The translations under genes were made by a program, and so were the position numbers. 14,367 nt of DNA from CAYZDV01 sp964477275. GTDB taxonomy: Bacteria; Acidobacteriota; Aminicenantia; Aminicenantales; Aminicenantaceae. The stretch spans positions 1 through 14,367 of the forward strand of contig CAYZDV010000046.1 of NCBI GenBank assembly GCA_964477275.1. The letters are read 5' to 3'. Shown piece after piece: positions 7,127 to 14,355 of the stretch (positions within the stretch are counted from its first letter, which is position 1; every line of letters begins with the position of its first letter). Under the pieces are notes generated by a model. It saw nothing but the letters and a program-made list of their open reading frames with translations. It was not told the DNA's origin and made no database searches.

Positions 7127-8212
7127 TCAGGGAAACGGGTCTTTTCTCACGCCATCGTCGACGCGGACGATGCAGACCTTTGATTCGGTTCTGGCCAGGG
7201 CCTCGGCCACCTGTCCGGCTTTTCCGGCCGCGTAGGCAAACATGCATCCCCCTCCTCCTGATCCATTTGTCTTCGCGCCGAGGGCACCGGCTGCGAGTGA
7301 GACTTCGATCATGTGCTCGATTTTTGGCGTGGAGATGCGGATATAATCTCTGAGGACCTCATGCTGGCGAGAGAGAAGGCGTCCGAACCGCTGGTGATCA
7401 AAAGGCTCCTCCTCGAAAAGGCTTTTTCCTTCCGAAGTGAGGTCCCGGGTGAGAAGAGTTCCTTTGAGCAGCCTTTTGACGTCAGGGCTGAGTGTTCCCA
7501 TCTCCTGCTCTGCTTCTTGAAGAGAAGAGTCTCTCAGGCTGAAGCCTTTTATCTTCTTGCGGATTCCGCCGACTCCTGCGGTGACATGAGTTTTGATGAA
7601 CTCCAGCGTTCCGGTGGTGTCCTTTTTCTGGAGCGAATCGGCAAGGACGAATTCCCGGAGATGATTTTTGAGTTTCCTGAGCTTGAGCGTCTGATGAAAA
7701 TCGATGGAGACAACCCCTCCCAGGGCGGAGGAGAAGTGGTCCATTTTTCCACCGGGCTCGTGGAATTCCGCCACCTCGGCTAAAAAGCTCAACTCTGCGA
7801 TTTGCTCAGGGTCATGGGCGTGCTCACTGCCCGCGGCTTCGAGCAGGAATTTTATCCAGGCGGTGACGAGGGCAGAGGAGCTGGCCGTGCCGGAATTGAT
7901 CGGGATTTGCCCCCTTACCTGGCAATCCCATCCGCTGCGGAGCCGAACGCCCTTTCTCTTCAGGACGTTGACGGCGCTTTTTAAATAGTCTCTTTTCTTT
8001 GTGTACGGAATCTCCCCCCCCGGCGAGAATTCTTCGCGCTCCCCGATGTCAGGGAGGTCGATTCTCACCAGGCTGTCGTTTCTGGCCTTGCCGCTGACAG
8101 CGATTCTCAGGTTGATGGCCGCGGCGATGATGGAGAGGCCGAAATAATCCTGGTGCTCGCCGAAGAGGCAAACCCTTCCCGGCGCTGAAGCCTTGATCGT
8201 GGTCTCAGTCAT
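7127..8212 (-). CDS. GHMP-family sugar kinase, galactokinase-like
   Basis: A 361-residue small-molecule kinase of the GHMP superfamily (galactokinase, homoserine, mevalonate and phosphomevalonate kinases), probably phosphorylating a sugar with ATP in the cytoplasm. Motif 1 is APGRVCLFGEHQDYFG at residues 10-25, close to the galactokinase signature GRVNLIGEHTDYN. Motif 2, the phosphate loop, is PINSGTASSSALV at 104-116. The galactokinase-like GGKMDHFSSALGG (154-166) contains the likely catalytic base D158, and motif 3 is LGAKTNGSGGGGCMFA at 311-326. All key motifs are intact. The deviations from the GalK signature (C, F, Q and F instead of N, I, T and N) make true galactose an uncertain substrate; another sugar, sugar acid or mevalonate is possible. 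The ATG start has no clear ribosome-binding site. It lies upstream of efp in the same direction. Confidence 0.88.
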   Translation of the reverse strand: MTETTIKASAPGRVCLFGEHQDYFGLSIIAAAINLRIAVSGKARNDSLVRIDLPDIGEREEFSPGGEIPYTKKRDYLKSAVNVLKRKGVRLRSGWDCQVRGQIPINSGTASSSALVTAWIKFLLEAAGSEHAHDPEQIAELSFLAEVAEFHEPGGKMDHFSSALGGVVSIDFHQTLKLRKLKNHLREFVLADSLQKKDTTGTLEFIKTHVTAGVGGIRKKIKGFSLRDSSLQEAEQEMGTLSPDVKRLLKGTLLTRDLTSEGKSLFEEEPFDHQRFGRLLSRQHEVLRDYIRISTPKIEHMIEVSLAAGALGAKTNGSGGGGCMFAYAAGKAGQVAEALARTESKVCIVRVDDGVRKDPFP

Positions 8213-8309
8213 GGCTTTTTCAATGAAGGCGTATTCTATTGGTTTTCTCTCATTCTGTGCGGGATGTCATGCTTTTGATCGAAAAACCCACGCAAAATGG
8301 AAGAAATTC

Positions 8310-8338
8310 ATTATATTAAAAAGCGTGTGGATTGGAAA
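8310..8338 (-). promoter_or_regulatory. likely promoter for the GHMP kinase-efp pair
   Basis: On the minus strand there is a perfect TATAAT at 8315-8310. With a 17-base spacer, TTTCCA (8338-8333) lies at the -35 position and matches the consensus at four of six bases. Transcription would begin near 8303 and give a leader of about 90 bases before the kinase ATG at 8212. The assignment is by consensus only. Confidence 0.45.
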
Positions 8339-8410
8339 GATGGGAAATGAGGTAGAGCCATGCCCGCTCGTCCTGCGCAGGGACTTTTCCGTGAATCACT
8401 CCTCGCAAGA

Positions 8411-8466
8411 GAGGATGGGTCCTGTCATGGGGTATCCGCCTGTCCGTCCTCGCTCCACCCATCCTC
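8411..8466. repeat. 10-bp-armed inverted repeat
   Basis: GAGGATGGGT (8411-8420) and ACCCATCCTC (8457-8466) are perfect inverted copies separated by 36 bases. The repeat lies upstream of both divergent promoters. It could be a regulator-binding pair or a long-loop hairpin; nothing in the sequence decides this. Confidence 0.3.
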
Positions 8467-8526
8467 ATTTATCCCATCAGAGGTCTTTTTTATCGAGAAT
8501 GCCGGCAGCCAAATCACCGGTCAGTG

Positions 8527-8555
8527 TTGATTTAATAGGTTATTTTTTTTATAAA
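8527..8555 (+). promoter_or_regulatory. sigma70-type promoter for the MBL-fold gene
   Basis: TTGATT (8527-8532) and TATAAA (8550-8555) are separated by 17 bases and match the consensus at four and five of six positions. Transcription would begin near 8562. The AAGGA at 8554-8558 would then lie outside the message, leaving GAGG (8577-8580) as the only ribosome-binding sequence, which favours the ATG at 8584 as the start of the gene. Confidence 0.5.
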
Positions 8556-8583
8556 GGATGAATACCATTTTGTGTTGAGGAAA

Positions 8584-9360
8584 ATGATCGAGCTCTGCTT
8601 TCTCGGAACCGGCGGTTCTGTGGCCACCGCAGAAAGGGACAATACTGCCTTTCTCATCCACCGGGAGGGAAGGCTGGTCCTGGTCGACTGCCCGGGCAAC
8701 ATCTTCCAGAAAATCAAAAGGCTGGATTTCGACCCCGGGCAGGTGGCCGCCATCTTTGTCACCCACGTCCATCCCGACCATGTCTACGGATTGCCGGCTT
8801 TGGTCCACAGCCTGATGCTCGAGGAGCGCATCATTCCCCTCTTTGCATCCCGGGAGACGGTCGAGTTCTGCATGGACCTCCTTGACCTCTTTTGTCTTCG
8901 GGAGGAGAAGATAAAGACAAGGATAGAGTTTGTCCCCCTCGAACCTGAGGGGCTTTTCCAGCTCAGAGGCCTGGGCAGCGGGTCGTGTTTCAGGGTTCCC
9001 CACTCTCCTTCGTCTCTGGCCTTCCATTTCCGCTTCGAGAAGGAGAAGATGGAGCTCGTCTATTCGGGAGACACCCGCTGCAGCGCCGGTCTCTTTCAGA
9101 AAGCCGCAGAAACGGACTATCTCATTCATGACTGCAGCGCGCCATCCCGGTTTTTCAAGCAGTATCCTTCCCTTTCCGCCATGCACACCCACGCGCTCGA
9201 GCTCGGAGAGCACGCCCAGAGAAGCGGGGTGCGGTGTCTCATTCCCTGTCATTTTTTCGGAGAGCTGGATTTTTCGCTGCAGGAAGTCGAAGAGGAAATC
9301 CGTCGGAACTATCGGGGCAGGCTCATAGTGCCCCGGGATTCGCAGAGAATCGCTTTATGA
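8584..9360 (+). CDS. MBL-fold metallo-hydrolase, ribonuclease Z-like
   Basis: A 258-residue cytoplasmic hydrolase of the metallo-beta-lactamase fold, in the RNase Z / phosphodiesterase-like branch. Two-metal ligands are intact: H61, H63, D65 and H66 in THVHPDH, probably H140 (VPHSP), D163 in YSGDTRCS, and a late histidine at H203 or H223 (PCHFFGE). The opening MIELCFLGTGGS is typical of this branch. The usual tRNase Z exosite arm was not recognised, so the protein may act on another phosphodiester or ester rather than on tRNA 3' ends. Starts at GTG 8572 and ATG 8584 are both possible; 8584 is chosen because GAGG precedes it, although the spacing is only 3 bases. It is first in a plus-strand run, 42 bases before the broken amidohydrolase. 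Confidence 0.85.
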   Translation: MIELCFLGTGGSVATAERDNTAFLIHREGRLVLVDCPGNIFQKIKRLDFDPGQVAAIFVTHVHPDHVYGLPALVHSLMLEERIIPLFASRETVEFCMDLLDLFCLREEKIKTRIEFVPLEPEGLFQLRGLGSGSCFRVPHSPSSLAFHFRFEKEKMELVYSGDTRCSAGLFQKAAETDYLIHDCSAPSRFFKQYPSLSAMHTHALELGEHAQRSGVRCLIPCHFFGELDFSLQEVEEEIRRNYRGRLIVPRDSQRIAL

Positions 9361-9402
9361 ACGCAGAGAAAAATCCTGAAAACGGCGCCATGGGAGGAAC
9401 GG

Positions 9403-10703
9403 ATGAAAAAGTGGAGCGTCATTTTCTGGCTGTCCGCGTGGTCTTTCCTGGCCTGCCGGCCGGGCGAGCTTAGAGAGATGGCCAGCCTTGTTTTTCTCAA
9501 CGGAGATATTCACACCGTGAATCCGCATCAGCCCCGGGCAGAGGCTGTGGCTGTCAGGGGAGAAAGGATTCTTGCGGTCGGTTCCACAGCGGAGATCAAG
9601 AAGATGGCCGGTCCCCGGACAGAGGTCATAGACCTGGCAGGGGACCTTGTGCTTCCGGGATTCATCGATTCCCACACCCATTTTCTGGACGGAGGGTTCT
9701 CCATTCTCAGCGTCCAGCTCAAGGATGCCAGGAGCCAGGAGGAATTCGTGACCAGGATCAGGGCCGAGGCCGAAAAACTGGAGAGGGGAGAATGGATACT
9801 CAACGGCAACTGGGACCACCAGTCCTTTGACCGGCCGGAGCTGCCGAGGAAAGAATGGATCGATGCGGTCACGCCCGAAAACCCGGTCTGCGTCAGCCGG
9901 CATGACGGTCATATGGTCCTCGTCAACAGCCTGGCTTTGAAAATCGCCGGGGTGACGGGCAAAACGCCTGATCCCCGGGGAGGAGAAATCGTCAAAGACC
10001 TCCGCACAGGGGAGCCGACAGGGCTTCTGAAGGATGCGGCCATCGACCTCGTGTCCCGACACATCCCGGAGCCTTCCCTGGAGATGAAGCTCAGGGCGGC
10101 CCAGGTCGCCCTTGTCCAGGCGGCGGAGGTTGGGGTCACCTCTGTTCATGATATGGCCTCTGCAGAGAGTTTCGAGGTCTATCAGGAGATGCTCAGGGCG
10201 GGCAAACTCACTGCCCGCGTTTATGTCTATATTCCGATCAGCGAGGTCGAACTCTTCGGCCGGCTCAAGCTCACGACGCCGTTTGGAAATAACCTGCTGA
10301 AGATCGGGGGGCTGAAAGGGTTTGTTGACGGCTCCCTGGGGTCCTCGACCGCTCTCTTCTGGATAAAGGCGTGCTTCTGGCCTGCGGTTCGGACTGGACG
10401 GTGGCTCCTTTGAATCCTCTGACAGGGATTTATGCCGCCGTGACCAGGCGGACCCTGGACGGGAAACACCCTGAGGGCTGGTTCCCCGAAGAGAAGATCT
10501 CTGTGGAGGAGGCGGTCCGGGGCTATACCATAAACGGCGCTTACGCCGAATTCTCTGAGACGCTCAAAGGGTCGATCGAAGAGGGAAAGCTGGCCGACCT
10601 GGTCGTCCTCAGCCGGAACATCTTCCGGATTCCTCCGGAGGAGATTCCGGACACAGAGGTCAGGATGACGGTTTTTGCCGGCAGGGTCCTCTTCGCCCGA
10701 TAA
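9403..10703 (+). pseudogene. YtcJ-like amidohydrolase broken by an internal deletion
   Basis: An exported metal-dependent amidohydrolase of the YtcJ-like family, interrupted. The first frame (9403-10413) has an ATG preceded by GGGAGGA, an export signal with a lipoprotein-like Cys18, a beta-sandwich start (LNGDIHTVNP), the metal motif DSHTHF with H91 and H93, and the family motif KGFVDGSLGSSTALF ending at F319. After F319 the frame runs into unrelated residues and stops. The second frame (from about 10350 to 10703) resumes family sequence as RSLLDKGVLLACGSDWTVAP and carries the normal C-terminus. By recalled family layout roughly 130-170 residues are missing, including the HAIGD and EHAQ metal-ligand motifs, so activity is very unlikely. 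The join lies within 10350-10360, a stretch that fits both flanking motifs in different frames. The exchanger gene starts 11 bases after the stop. An assembly collapse could also explain this. Confidence 0.87.
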
Positions 10704-10714
10704 CGTGTGCTGAG

Positions 10715-11707
10715 ATGCTCTTAATTTGTTTTGTTGCTTTGATTCTTGCGTTTGCCCTTCTGTTCAAATCCGCCAGTTTTTTTGTCGACGGCGCGGTCGG
10801 GGTTGCCAGGGCTCTGAATGTCTCCAAAATGCTGGTGGGAGTCGTCCTGGTCGGCATGGCCACCACCGCTCCGGAGCTTTTTGTTTCGGCCGTGGCGGCC
10901 TTCCGGGGGAAGCCCGAGTTTGCGCTGGGAAATGCCATCGGCTCCGTCATCTGCGATGACGGAATCGCCCTCGCTCTGGCTGCAATCCTGGCACCAACAG
11001 CCATCCTGGTCAACTGCCGATTGCTCAAGGTGGCTGGTATCTTCCTCCTCGGGATCGACTTTCTGGCCTATGGTCTGGCGAGAAACGGCACCATCGGCCG
11101 TCTCGAAGGCATCGTTTTTGTGCTCATCCTGGCTCTCTATTACGCCTTCATCCTCAGGCGAAAAGACTTATGGTCGAGCTTTGAGCCTCGGGCGGGCCAG
11201 GAAAAAATTCGCACGAAAAGCGAGGCAGAAAGGGCGCCTTCTCCGTTGCGCTCCCGGCTCAGGCCATCGCTCGTGAGATTTTGCATCGGTCTCGCCGGCG
11301 TCGTCTTTGGCAGCCACATCGTGGTCTGGGCGGCGGAGCGGATCGCCGTGCATTTCGGCGTTCCCGAGATCGTCATCGGCCTGACCGTCCTGGCCGTCGG
11401 CACCTCATTGCCGGAAATCAGCACCTGCATCATGGCCGCTCTCAAAGGGGAAGGCGAAATCGCGGTCGGGAATATTATCGGAGCGGACATCCTCAACATC
11501 CTCTGGATCACTGCTGTAGCTTCCATCATCAGGCCCATTACTGTGGACCTCGACATCATCAACTTCGCCTTTCCGTTCATGATTTTGATCGTGACTGTCA
11601 TGCTGGCGGCGATGAGGATAGGCTGCAGAATCTGGAGGATCGAGGGAGTTGTCCTTTTTCTTCTTTACATTCTCTACCTGTATCTGACGATCAAACTTTT
11701 CGTATAA
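10715..11707 (+). CDS. sodium/calcium exchanger-family membrane protein (CaCA superfamily)
   Basis: A 330-residue inner-membrane cation antiporter with about ten hydrophobic segments in two inverted halves. The first alpha repeat is at about 47-83: GMATTAPELFVSA with E54, then GNAIGSVICDDG. The second is at about 226-261: AVGTSLPEISTC with E234, then GNIIGADILN. A charged cytoplasmic loop of about 40 residues (148-187) separates the halves. The second repeat is nearly canonical, while the first has ATTAPEL in place of GTSxPEL and VICDD in place of the usual SNIxN, so ion choice or stoichiometry may differ from well-studied members. Length is normal. The ATG start has no clear ribosome-binding site and lies 11 bases after the broken amidohydrolase, so translation may be coupled. 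It is likely cotranscribed with the genes before it. Confidence 0.9.
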   Translation: MLLICFVALILAFALLFKSASFFVDGAVGVARALNVSKMLVGVVLVGMATTAPELFVSAVAAFRGKPEFALGNAIGSVICDDGIALALAAILAPTAILVNCRLLKVAGIFLLGIDFLAYGLARNGTIGRLEGIVFVLILALYYAFILRRKDLWSSFEPRAGQEKIRTKSEAERAPSPLRSRLRPSLVRFCIGLAGVVFGSHIVVWAAERIAVHFGVPEIVIGLTVLAVGTSLPEISTCIMAALKGEGEIAVGNIIGADILNILWITAVASIIRPITVDLDIINFAFPFMILIVTVMLAAMRIGCRIWRIEGVVLFLLYILYLYLTIKLFV

Positions 11708-11761
11708 CTCCTCACTTTATCGAGGATGGCGGCTTTTTTATGAATCATCCGGACTGAATAA

Positions 11762-12907
11762 ATGGTCAAGGCTTCCAGGGATTTCCAGGTTTTTGTCAAA
11801 CCGGCCGGCGCCGTCTGCAACCTGGACTGCCGGTATTGCTACTACCTGAAGAAAGAACACCTCTATCCGGACGGTGAATCGTTCCGCATGCCTGAGATCC
11901 TTCTGGAGGAATACATCGTTCAGCACATCGAGGCTTGTGCCGAACCGGTGATCCGGTTTTCCTGGCATGGAGGGGAACCGACTGTGCTGGGATTGGATTA
12001 CTTCCGAAAAATTGTGGCGCTTCAGCGGAAGCATCAGTCCCCGAACCAGCGCATCTTGAACGGGATGCAGACCAACGGGACCCTTTTGGATGGCGACTGG
12101 TGCCGTTTTTTGGCGGCAGAAGGCTTTGCTGTAGGGTTGAGCCTGGATGGCCCGCAGGAAATTCATGACCGGCACCGTCTCACCAGGAACGGAAAGCCAA
12201 CCTTTGAGCAAACCATCCGGGGGTATGAACTCCTGCAAAAGCACGCAGTCTACACCGATATCCTGTGTGTGGTGAATGCCCACAATGTCCGGTATCCCCG
12301 GGAGGTCTACCGGTTCTTCAAGAAGATCGAAGCGCCTTACGTGAGCTTTCTGCCCATGGTCGAAGCGCAGCCGCATGCCGAAGGCGGCGTCAGTCCTCTC
12401 TCCGTCCCGGCTGAGGCCTGGGGCCATTTTCTCTGCACCATCTTCGACGAGTGGATTAGCCAGGATATTGGGCGAATTAAAGTGCAGATATTCGAGGAGG
12501 CAGCCAGAACAGCTTTCGGGCAGGATCATTCCCTGTGCATATTTCGGCCGGTCTGCGGAGACATTCCCGTCGTCGAACACAACGGGGATTTCTTTTCCTG
12601 CGACCATTTTGTCGACGACGAACACCGCCTCGGGAATATCATCGAGACCCCCCTGGTCGAACTGCTCGAGAGTCCCATGCAGAGAGCATTCGGCCAGGCC
12701 AAATGGAAGACCTTACCCCGCTATTGCCGGGAATGTGAGGTCAGGGACATGTGCAACGGGGAATGCCCGAAGAACCGCTTCATCAAGACGCCGGATGGCG
12801 AGCCGGGTTTGAACTACTTATGTCCCGGGTATAAACGCTTTTTTACCCACTGCCGGCCATGGGTGGAAGAAGTGGCCGCCGAATGGCGCCGCCAGAACCC
12901 TGAATAG
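11762..12907 (+). CDS. anaerobic sulfatase-maturating-type radical SAM enzyme (SPASM domain)
   Basis: A 381-residue radical SAM enzyme of the anSME group, which oxidises an active-site Cys or Ser of sulfatases to formylglycine without oxygen. The radical SAM cluster motif is C19-x3-C23-x2-C26 (CNLDCRYC), followed by HGGEPT (69-74) and QTNGT (103-107). The SPASM region supplies the auxiliary-cluster cysteines C259, C265, C280, C322, C325, C331, C335 and C354; the spacing matches anSMEs, and D281 directly after C280 matches the proposed catalytic base. No key residue is missing. The ATG at 11762 directly follows an in-frame stop; no ribosome-binding site is evident. It sits 54 bases after the exchanger. 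No sulfatase gene is in the window, so the substrate may be encoded elsewhere, or the enzyme may modify another protein. Confidence 0.92.
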   Translation: MVKASRDFQVFVKPAGAVCNLDCRYCYYLKKEHLYPDGESFRMPEILLEEYIVQHIEACAEPVIRFSWHGGEPTVLGLDYFRKIVALQRKHQSPNQRILNGMQTNGTLLDGDWCRFLAAEGFAVGLSLDGPQEIHDRHRLTRNGKPTFEQTIRGYELLQKHAVYTDILCVVNAHNVRYPREVYRFFKKIEAPYVSFLPMVEAQPHAEGGVSPLSVPAEAWGHFLCTIFDEWISQDIGRIKVQIFEEAARTAFGQDHSLCIFRPVCGDIPVVEHNGDFFSCDHFVDDEHRLGNIIETPLVELLESPMQRAFGQAKWKTLPRYCRECEVRDMCNGECPKNRFIKTPDGEPGLNYLCPGYKRFFTHCRPWVEEVAAEWRRQNPE

Positions 12908-12948
12908 CAAGCTGCGTCTCAATAACGGCTTTATAATAATCCTGGAAC

Positions 12949-12976
12949 TGTCATTCCCGCGCAGGCGGGAATCCAG
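12949..12976. repeat. palindromic dispersed repeat, copy 1
   Basis: It begins TGTC and contains arms ATTCCCGC (12953-12960) and GCGGGAAT (12965-12972) around a 4-base loop, then CCAG. The same design occurs at 14288-14313 and, cut by the window edge, at 14356-14367. Similar TCATTCC...GGAATC palindromes are common intergenic repeats in many bacterial genomes. It lies between the convergent radical SAM and dienelactone hydrolase genes. Confidence 0.7.
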
Positions 12977-12982
12977 ATTTGC

Positions 12983-13002
12983 CCGGTCCAATTCCGGACC
13001 GG
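12983..13002. repeat. perfect 7-bp hairpin after repeat copy 1
   Basis: CCGGTCC (12983-12989) and GGACCGG (12996-13002) flank the 6-base loop AATTCC. It follows repeat copy 1 by six bases and precedes the dienelactone hydrolase stop by 24. It may be part of the same dispersed element or a weak transcription barrier between convergent genes; no T tract follows it on either strand. Confidence 0.4.
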
Positions 13003-13026
13003 ATCGCAAAACGAACCTGCCGGCTG

Positions 13027-13884
13027 TCAGGCTTTCAGCTTTTCTTTGAAAAACGCTATCGTCCGCTCCCATGCCAGTTCGGCCGCTTCCTTATGGTATC
13101 GGGATCCTGTGTCGTTGAAAAATGCATGGGCGGCCCCCTCATACATGTATATTTTGTGATCCACGGAGGCTTGCTTCAGAGCCGCTTCGAATGCCGGAAT
13201 TCCGGCGTTGATCCTCTCGTCGAGGCCGGCGTAATGAATGAGCATGGAAGCTTTGATCTTGGGGACGTCCGCTGGATCAGGCTGCCTGCCGTAGAATGGA
13301 ACCGCTGCGGCCAAATCCGGTGCATGCACGGCCACCTGGTTGGTCACGCCTCCCCCCCAGCAGAATCCCATGCATCCGACCCTGCCCGTGGATTGAGGAT
13401 GCGTCTTCAAGTACTTGACCGCCGCCACATAATTCTTGACGGTCGCATCGCTGTCCAGCTTCTGCATCTTCGACCGCGCCTCATCGATATCTTCGGGTGT
13501 TCCTCCCAGTGGGGATAAAGCGTCCGGTGCGATGGCCAGAAATCCCTCCAGGGCCACCCGCCTGGCAACGTCTTCGGTGTGAGGATTCAGTCCTCTGTTT
13601 TCGTGGATCACGATCACACCCGCATGCTTTTCGTTTCCCTTTGGCCGGGCTGAATAGGCCCGAACTTCTCCTGTCTCACCCGGATATTTGACATATCTCC
13701 AATCGAGTCGCGCATCATCCTCGGGAACGAATTGAGCCTGGGCATATTTATTCTCGATCAGGGGAAGGAGTCCCACGGCAGCTGCCGTGCTCCCGGCGAG
13801 AACAGTCAATCTCTTAAGAAATTCACGGCGATCCAGATGTCCTTTCGAATATTCATCGTATAAATCAATCAATTTTTGATCCAT
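13027..13884 (-). CDS. Tat-exported dienelactone hydrolase-family protein
   Basis: A 285-residue alpha/beta-hydrolase of the dienelactone hydrolase family. The catalytic Cys-Asp-His triad is C175 in GFCWGGG, D222 in AGLDERI and H253 in GAAHAFF; E95 in IHENRG is the glutamate that contacts the nucleophile in this family. The N-terminus has a twin-arginine signal, DRREFLKRLT at 18-27, before the hydrophobic stretch LAGSTAAAVGLLPL and a likely cleavage near AQAQ (48-51), so the folded enzyme is probably exported by the Tat pathway. The frame is open up to 13998, but ATG 13884 is chosen because GAGGAGGG lies 4 bases before it and the Tat signal begins correctly from it. The natural substrate is unknown; dienelactone itself is unlikely to be implied. 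The gene is isolated, between repeats and a decayed gene. Confidence 0.9.
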   Translation of the reverse strand: MDQKLIDLYDEYSKGHLDRREFLKRLTVLAGSTAAAVGLLPLIENKYAQAQFVPEDDARLDWRYVKYPGETGEVRAYSARPKGNEKHAGVIVIHENRGLNPHTEDVARRVALEGFLAIAPDALSPLGGTPEDIDEARSKMQKLDSDATVKNYVAAVKYLKTHPQSTGRVGCMGFCWGGGVTNQVAVHAPDLAAAVPFYGRQPDPADVPKIKASMLIHYAGLDERINAGIPAFEAALKQASVDHKIYMYEGAAHAFFNDTGSRYHKEAAELAWERTIAFFKEKLKA

Positions 13885-13937
13885 AATCCCTCCTCTTTTC
13901 TTATTTATCAATTTCCGGTGCGTTACCCTGATTTCAA

Positions 13938-13955
13938 GACATATAACACTATGTC
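13938..13955. promoter_or_regulatory. small inverted repeat upstream of the dienelactone hydrolase gene
   Basis: GACATA (13938-13943) and TATGTC (13950-13955) are perfect inverted arms around TAACAC, 54 bases upstream of the ATG at 13884. It could be an operator. The surrounding 200 bases are clearly more AT-rich than the rest of the window, but no convincing -35/-10 pair was found. Confidence 0.25.
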
Positions 13956-14087
13956 CCGTCCCGGAATAATCATGTTTATGAATAATCCAATCCGTCACAA
14001 CGTTTTATAGAAATATATATTTATTTCCGAACCGAATCTTTACTCTTTTCTGCAAGTTCAACCGGCTAACATCTTGAAACGAACTTA

Positions 14088-14261
14088 TCAAAACTGAGAC
14101 AGCAATGTCAAAAGAATCTTTCTGTTTTTCTGTCGATCGAGCAATTGCTTCGCCAGCCGCCTGGACATGGCCACTATGGTCAGTCGCGGCGGCATCCCGA
14201 GGGACGAGGGAAACACACTGGCATCGCACACGAACAGTTCCTTTATTTCGCTCTCCTGGCG
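14088..14261 (-). pseudogene. C-terminal remnant of a GMC-family oxidoreductase
   Basis: Fifty-seven open codons on the minus strand run from an in-frame TAA at 14264-14262 to the TGA at 14090-14088. They encode a segment typical of the C-terminus of glucose-methanol-choline flavoenzymes: KELFVCDASVFPSSLG, then PPRLTIVAMSRRLAKQLL. This matches the substrate/FAD region usually written NLFVxDASVFPxxxGxNPxLTIxALAxR. No start codon with a ribosome-binding site, no FAD-binding N-terminus and no catalytic His/Asn pair upstream are present: the homologous sequence stops within about 10 residues upstream of the motif, close to repeat copy 2. An intact gene would be about 500 residues or more. It therefore looks like the tail of a deleted or displaced gene, unless the rest lies beyond the window after a rearrangement. 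Confidence 0.7.
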
Positions 14262-14287
14262 TTACGTCATAAGTCCCTTTACTTTTG

Positions 14288-14313
14288 TGTCATTCCGGGT
14301 CAAGCCCGGAATC
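14288..14313. repeat. palindromic dispersed repeat, copy 2
   Basis: It begins TGTC and has arms ATTCCGGG (14292-14299) and CCCGGAAT (14305-14312) around a 5-base loop. Compared with copy 1, both arms have changed together, so the 8-bp stem is kept. It lies just upstream of the GMC remnant and in the same orientation as the other copies. Confidence 0.7.
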
Positions 14314-14355
14314 TAATACAAACGCATTTAGTAAATTGACATAACCATATAGTGT

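Larger units (their letters stand above)
8213..8571. other. divergent intergenic region without a gene
   Basis: This 360-base stretch separates the minus-strand GHMP kinase from the plus-strand MBL-fold gene. It holds a likely promoter for each direction and one 10-bp inverted repeat. A 122-codon frame is open across most of it on the plus strand, but it has no ribosome-binding site, an unconvincing composition and no recognisable domain, so it is not called as a gene. No tRNA or riboswitch fold was recognised. Confidence 0.6.

Noticed and set aside
8193..8561. A 122-codon open frame in the kinase/MBL gap
   Set aside because: No ribosome-binding site, no domain, and it overlaps both predicted promoters and the kinase start.
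10371..10703. A separate small protein starting at GTG 10371
   Set aside because: The sequence is the C-terminal part of the amidohydrolase and continues upstream in frame as RSLLDKG, so it is a fragment and not an independent gene.
11709..11739. Terminator after the exchanger gene (TCCTC/GAGGA stem and six T)
   Set aside because: The stem is only 5 bp and seven bases separate it from the T run, so it does not fit an intrinsic terminator well.
11741..11758. A five-codon leader peptide (MNHPD) before the radical SAM gene
   Set aside because: No ribosome-binding site and no attenuator structure; chance occurrence is likely.
13885..13998. An N-terminal extension of the dienelactone hydrolase starting at 13998
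   Set aside because: A strong ribosome-binding site precedes ATG 13884 and the Tat signal is correctly placed from there; the extension would bury the export signal.
14005..14229. A 74-codon minus-strand open frame at the right end
   Set aside because: The neighbouring frame over the same bases encodes a clear GMC oxidoreductase tail; this frame has no recognisable content.
14336..14341. Consensus TTGACA near the right end
   Set aside because: No -10 element lies 16-18 bases downstream within the window.
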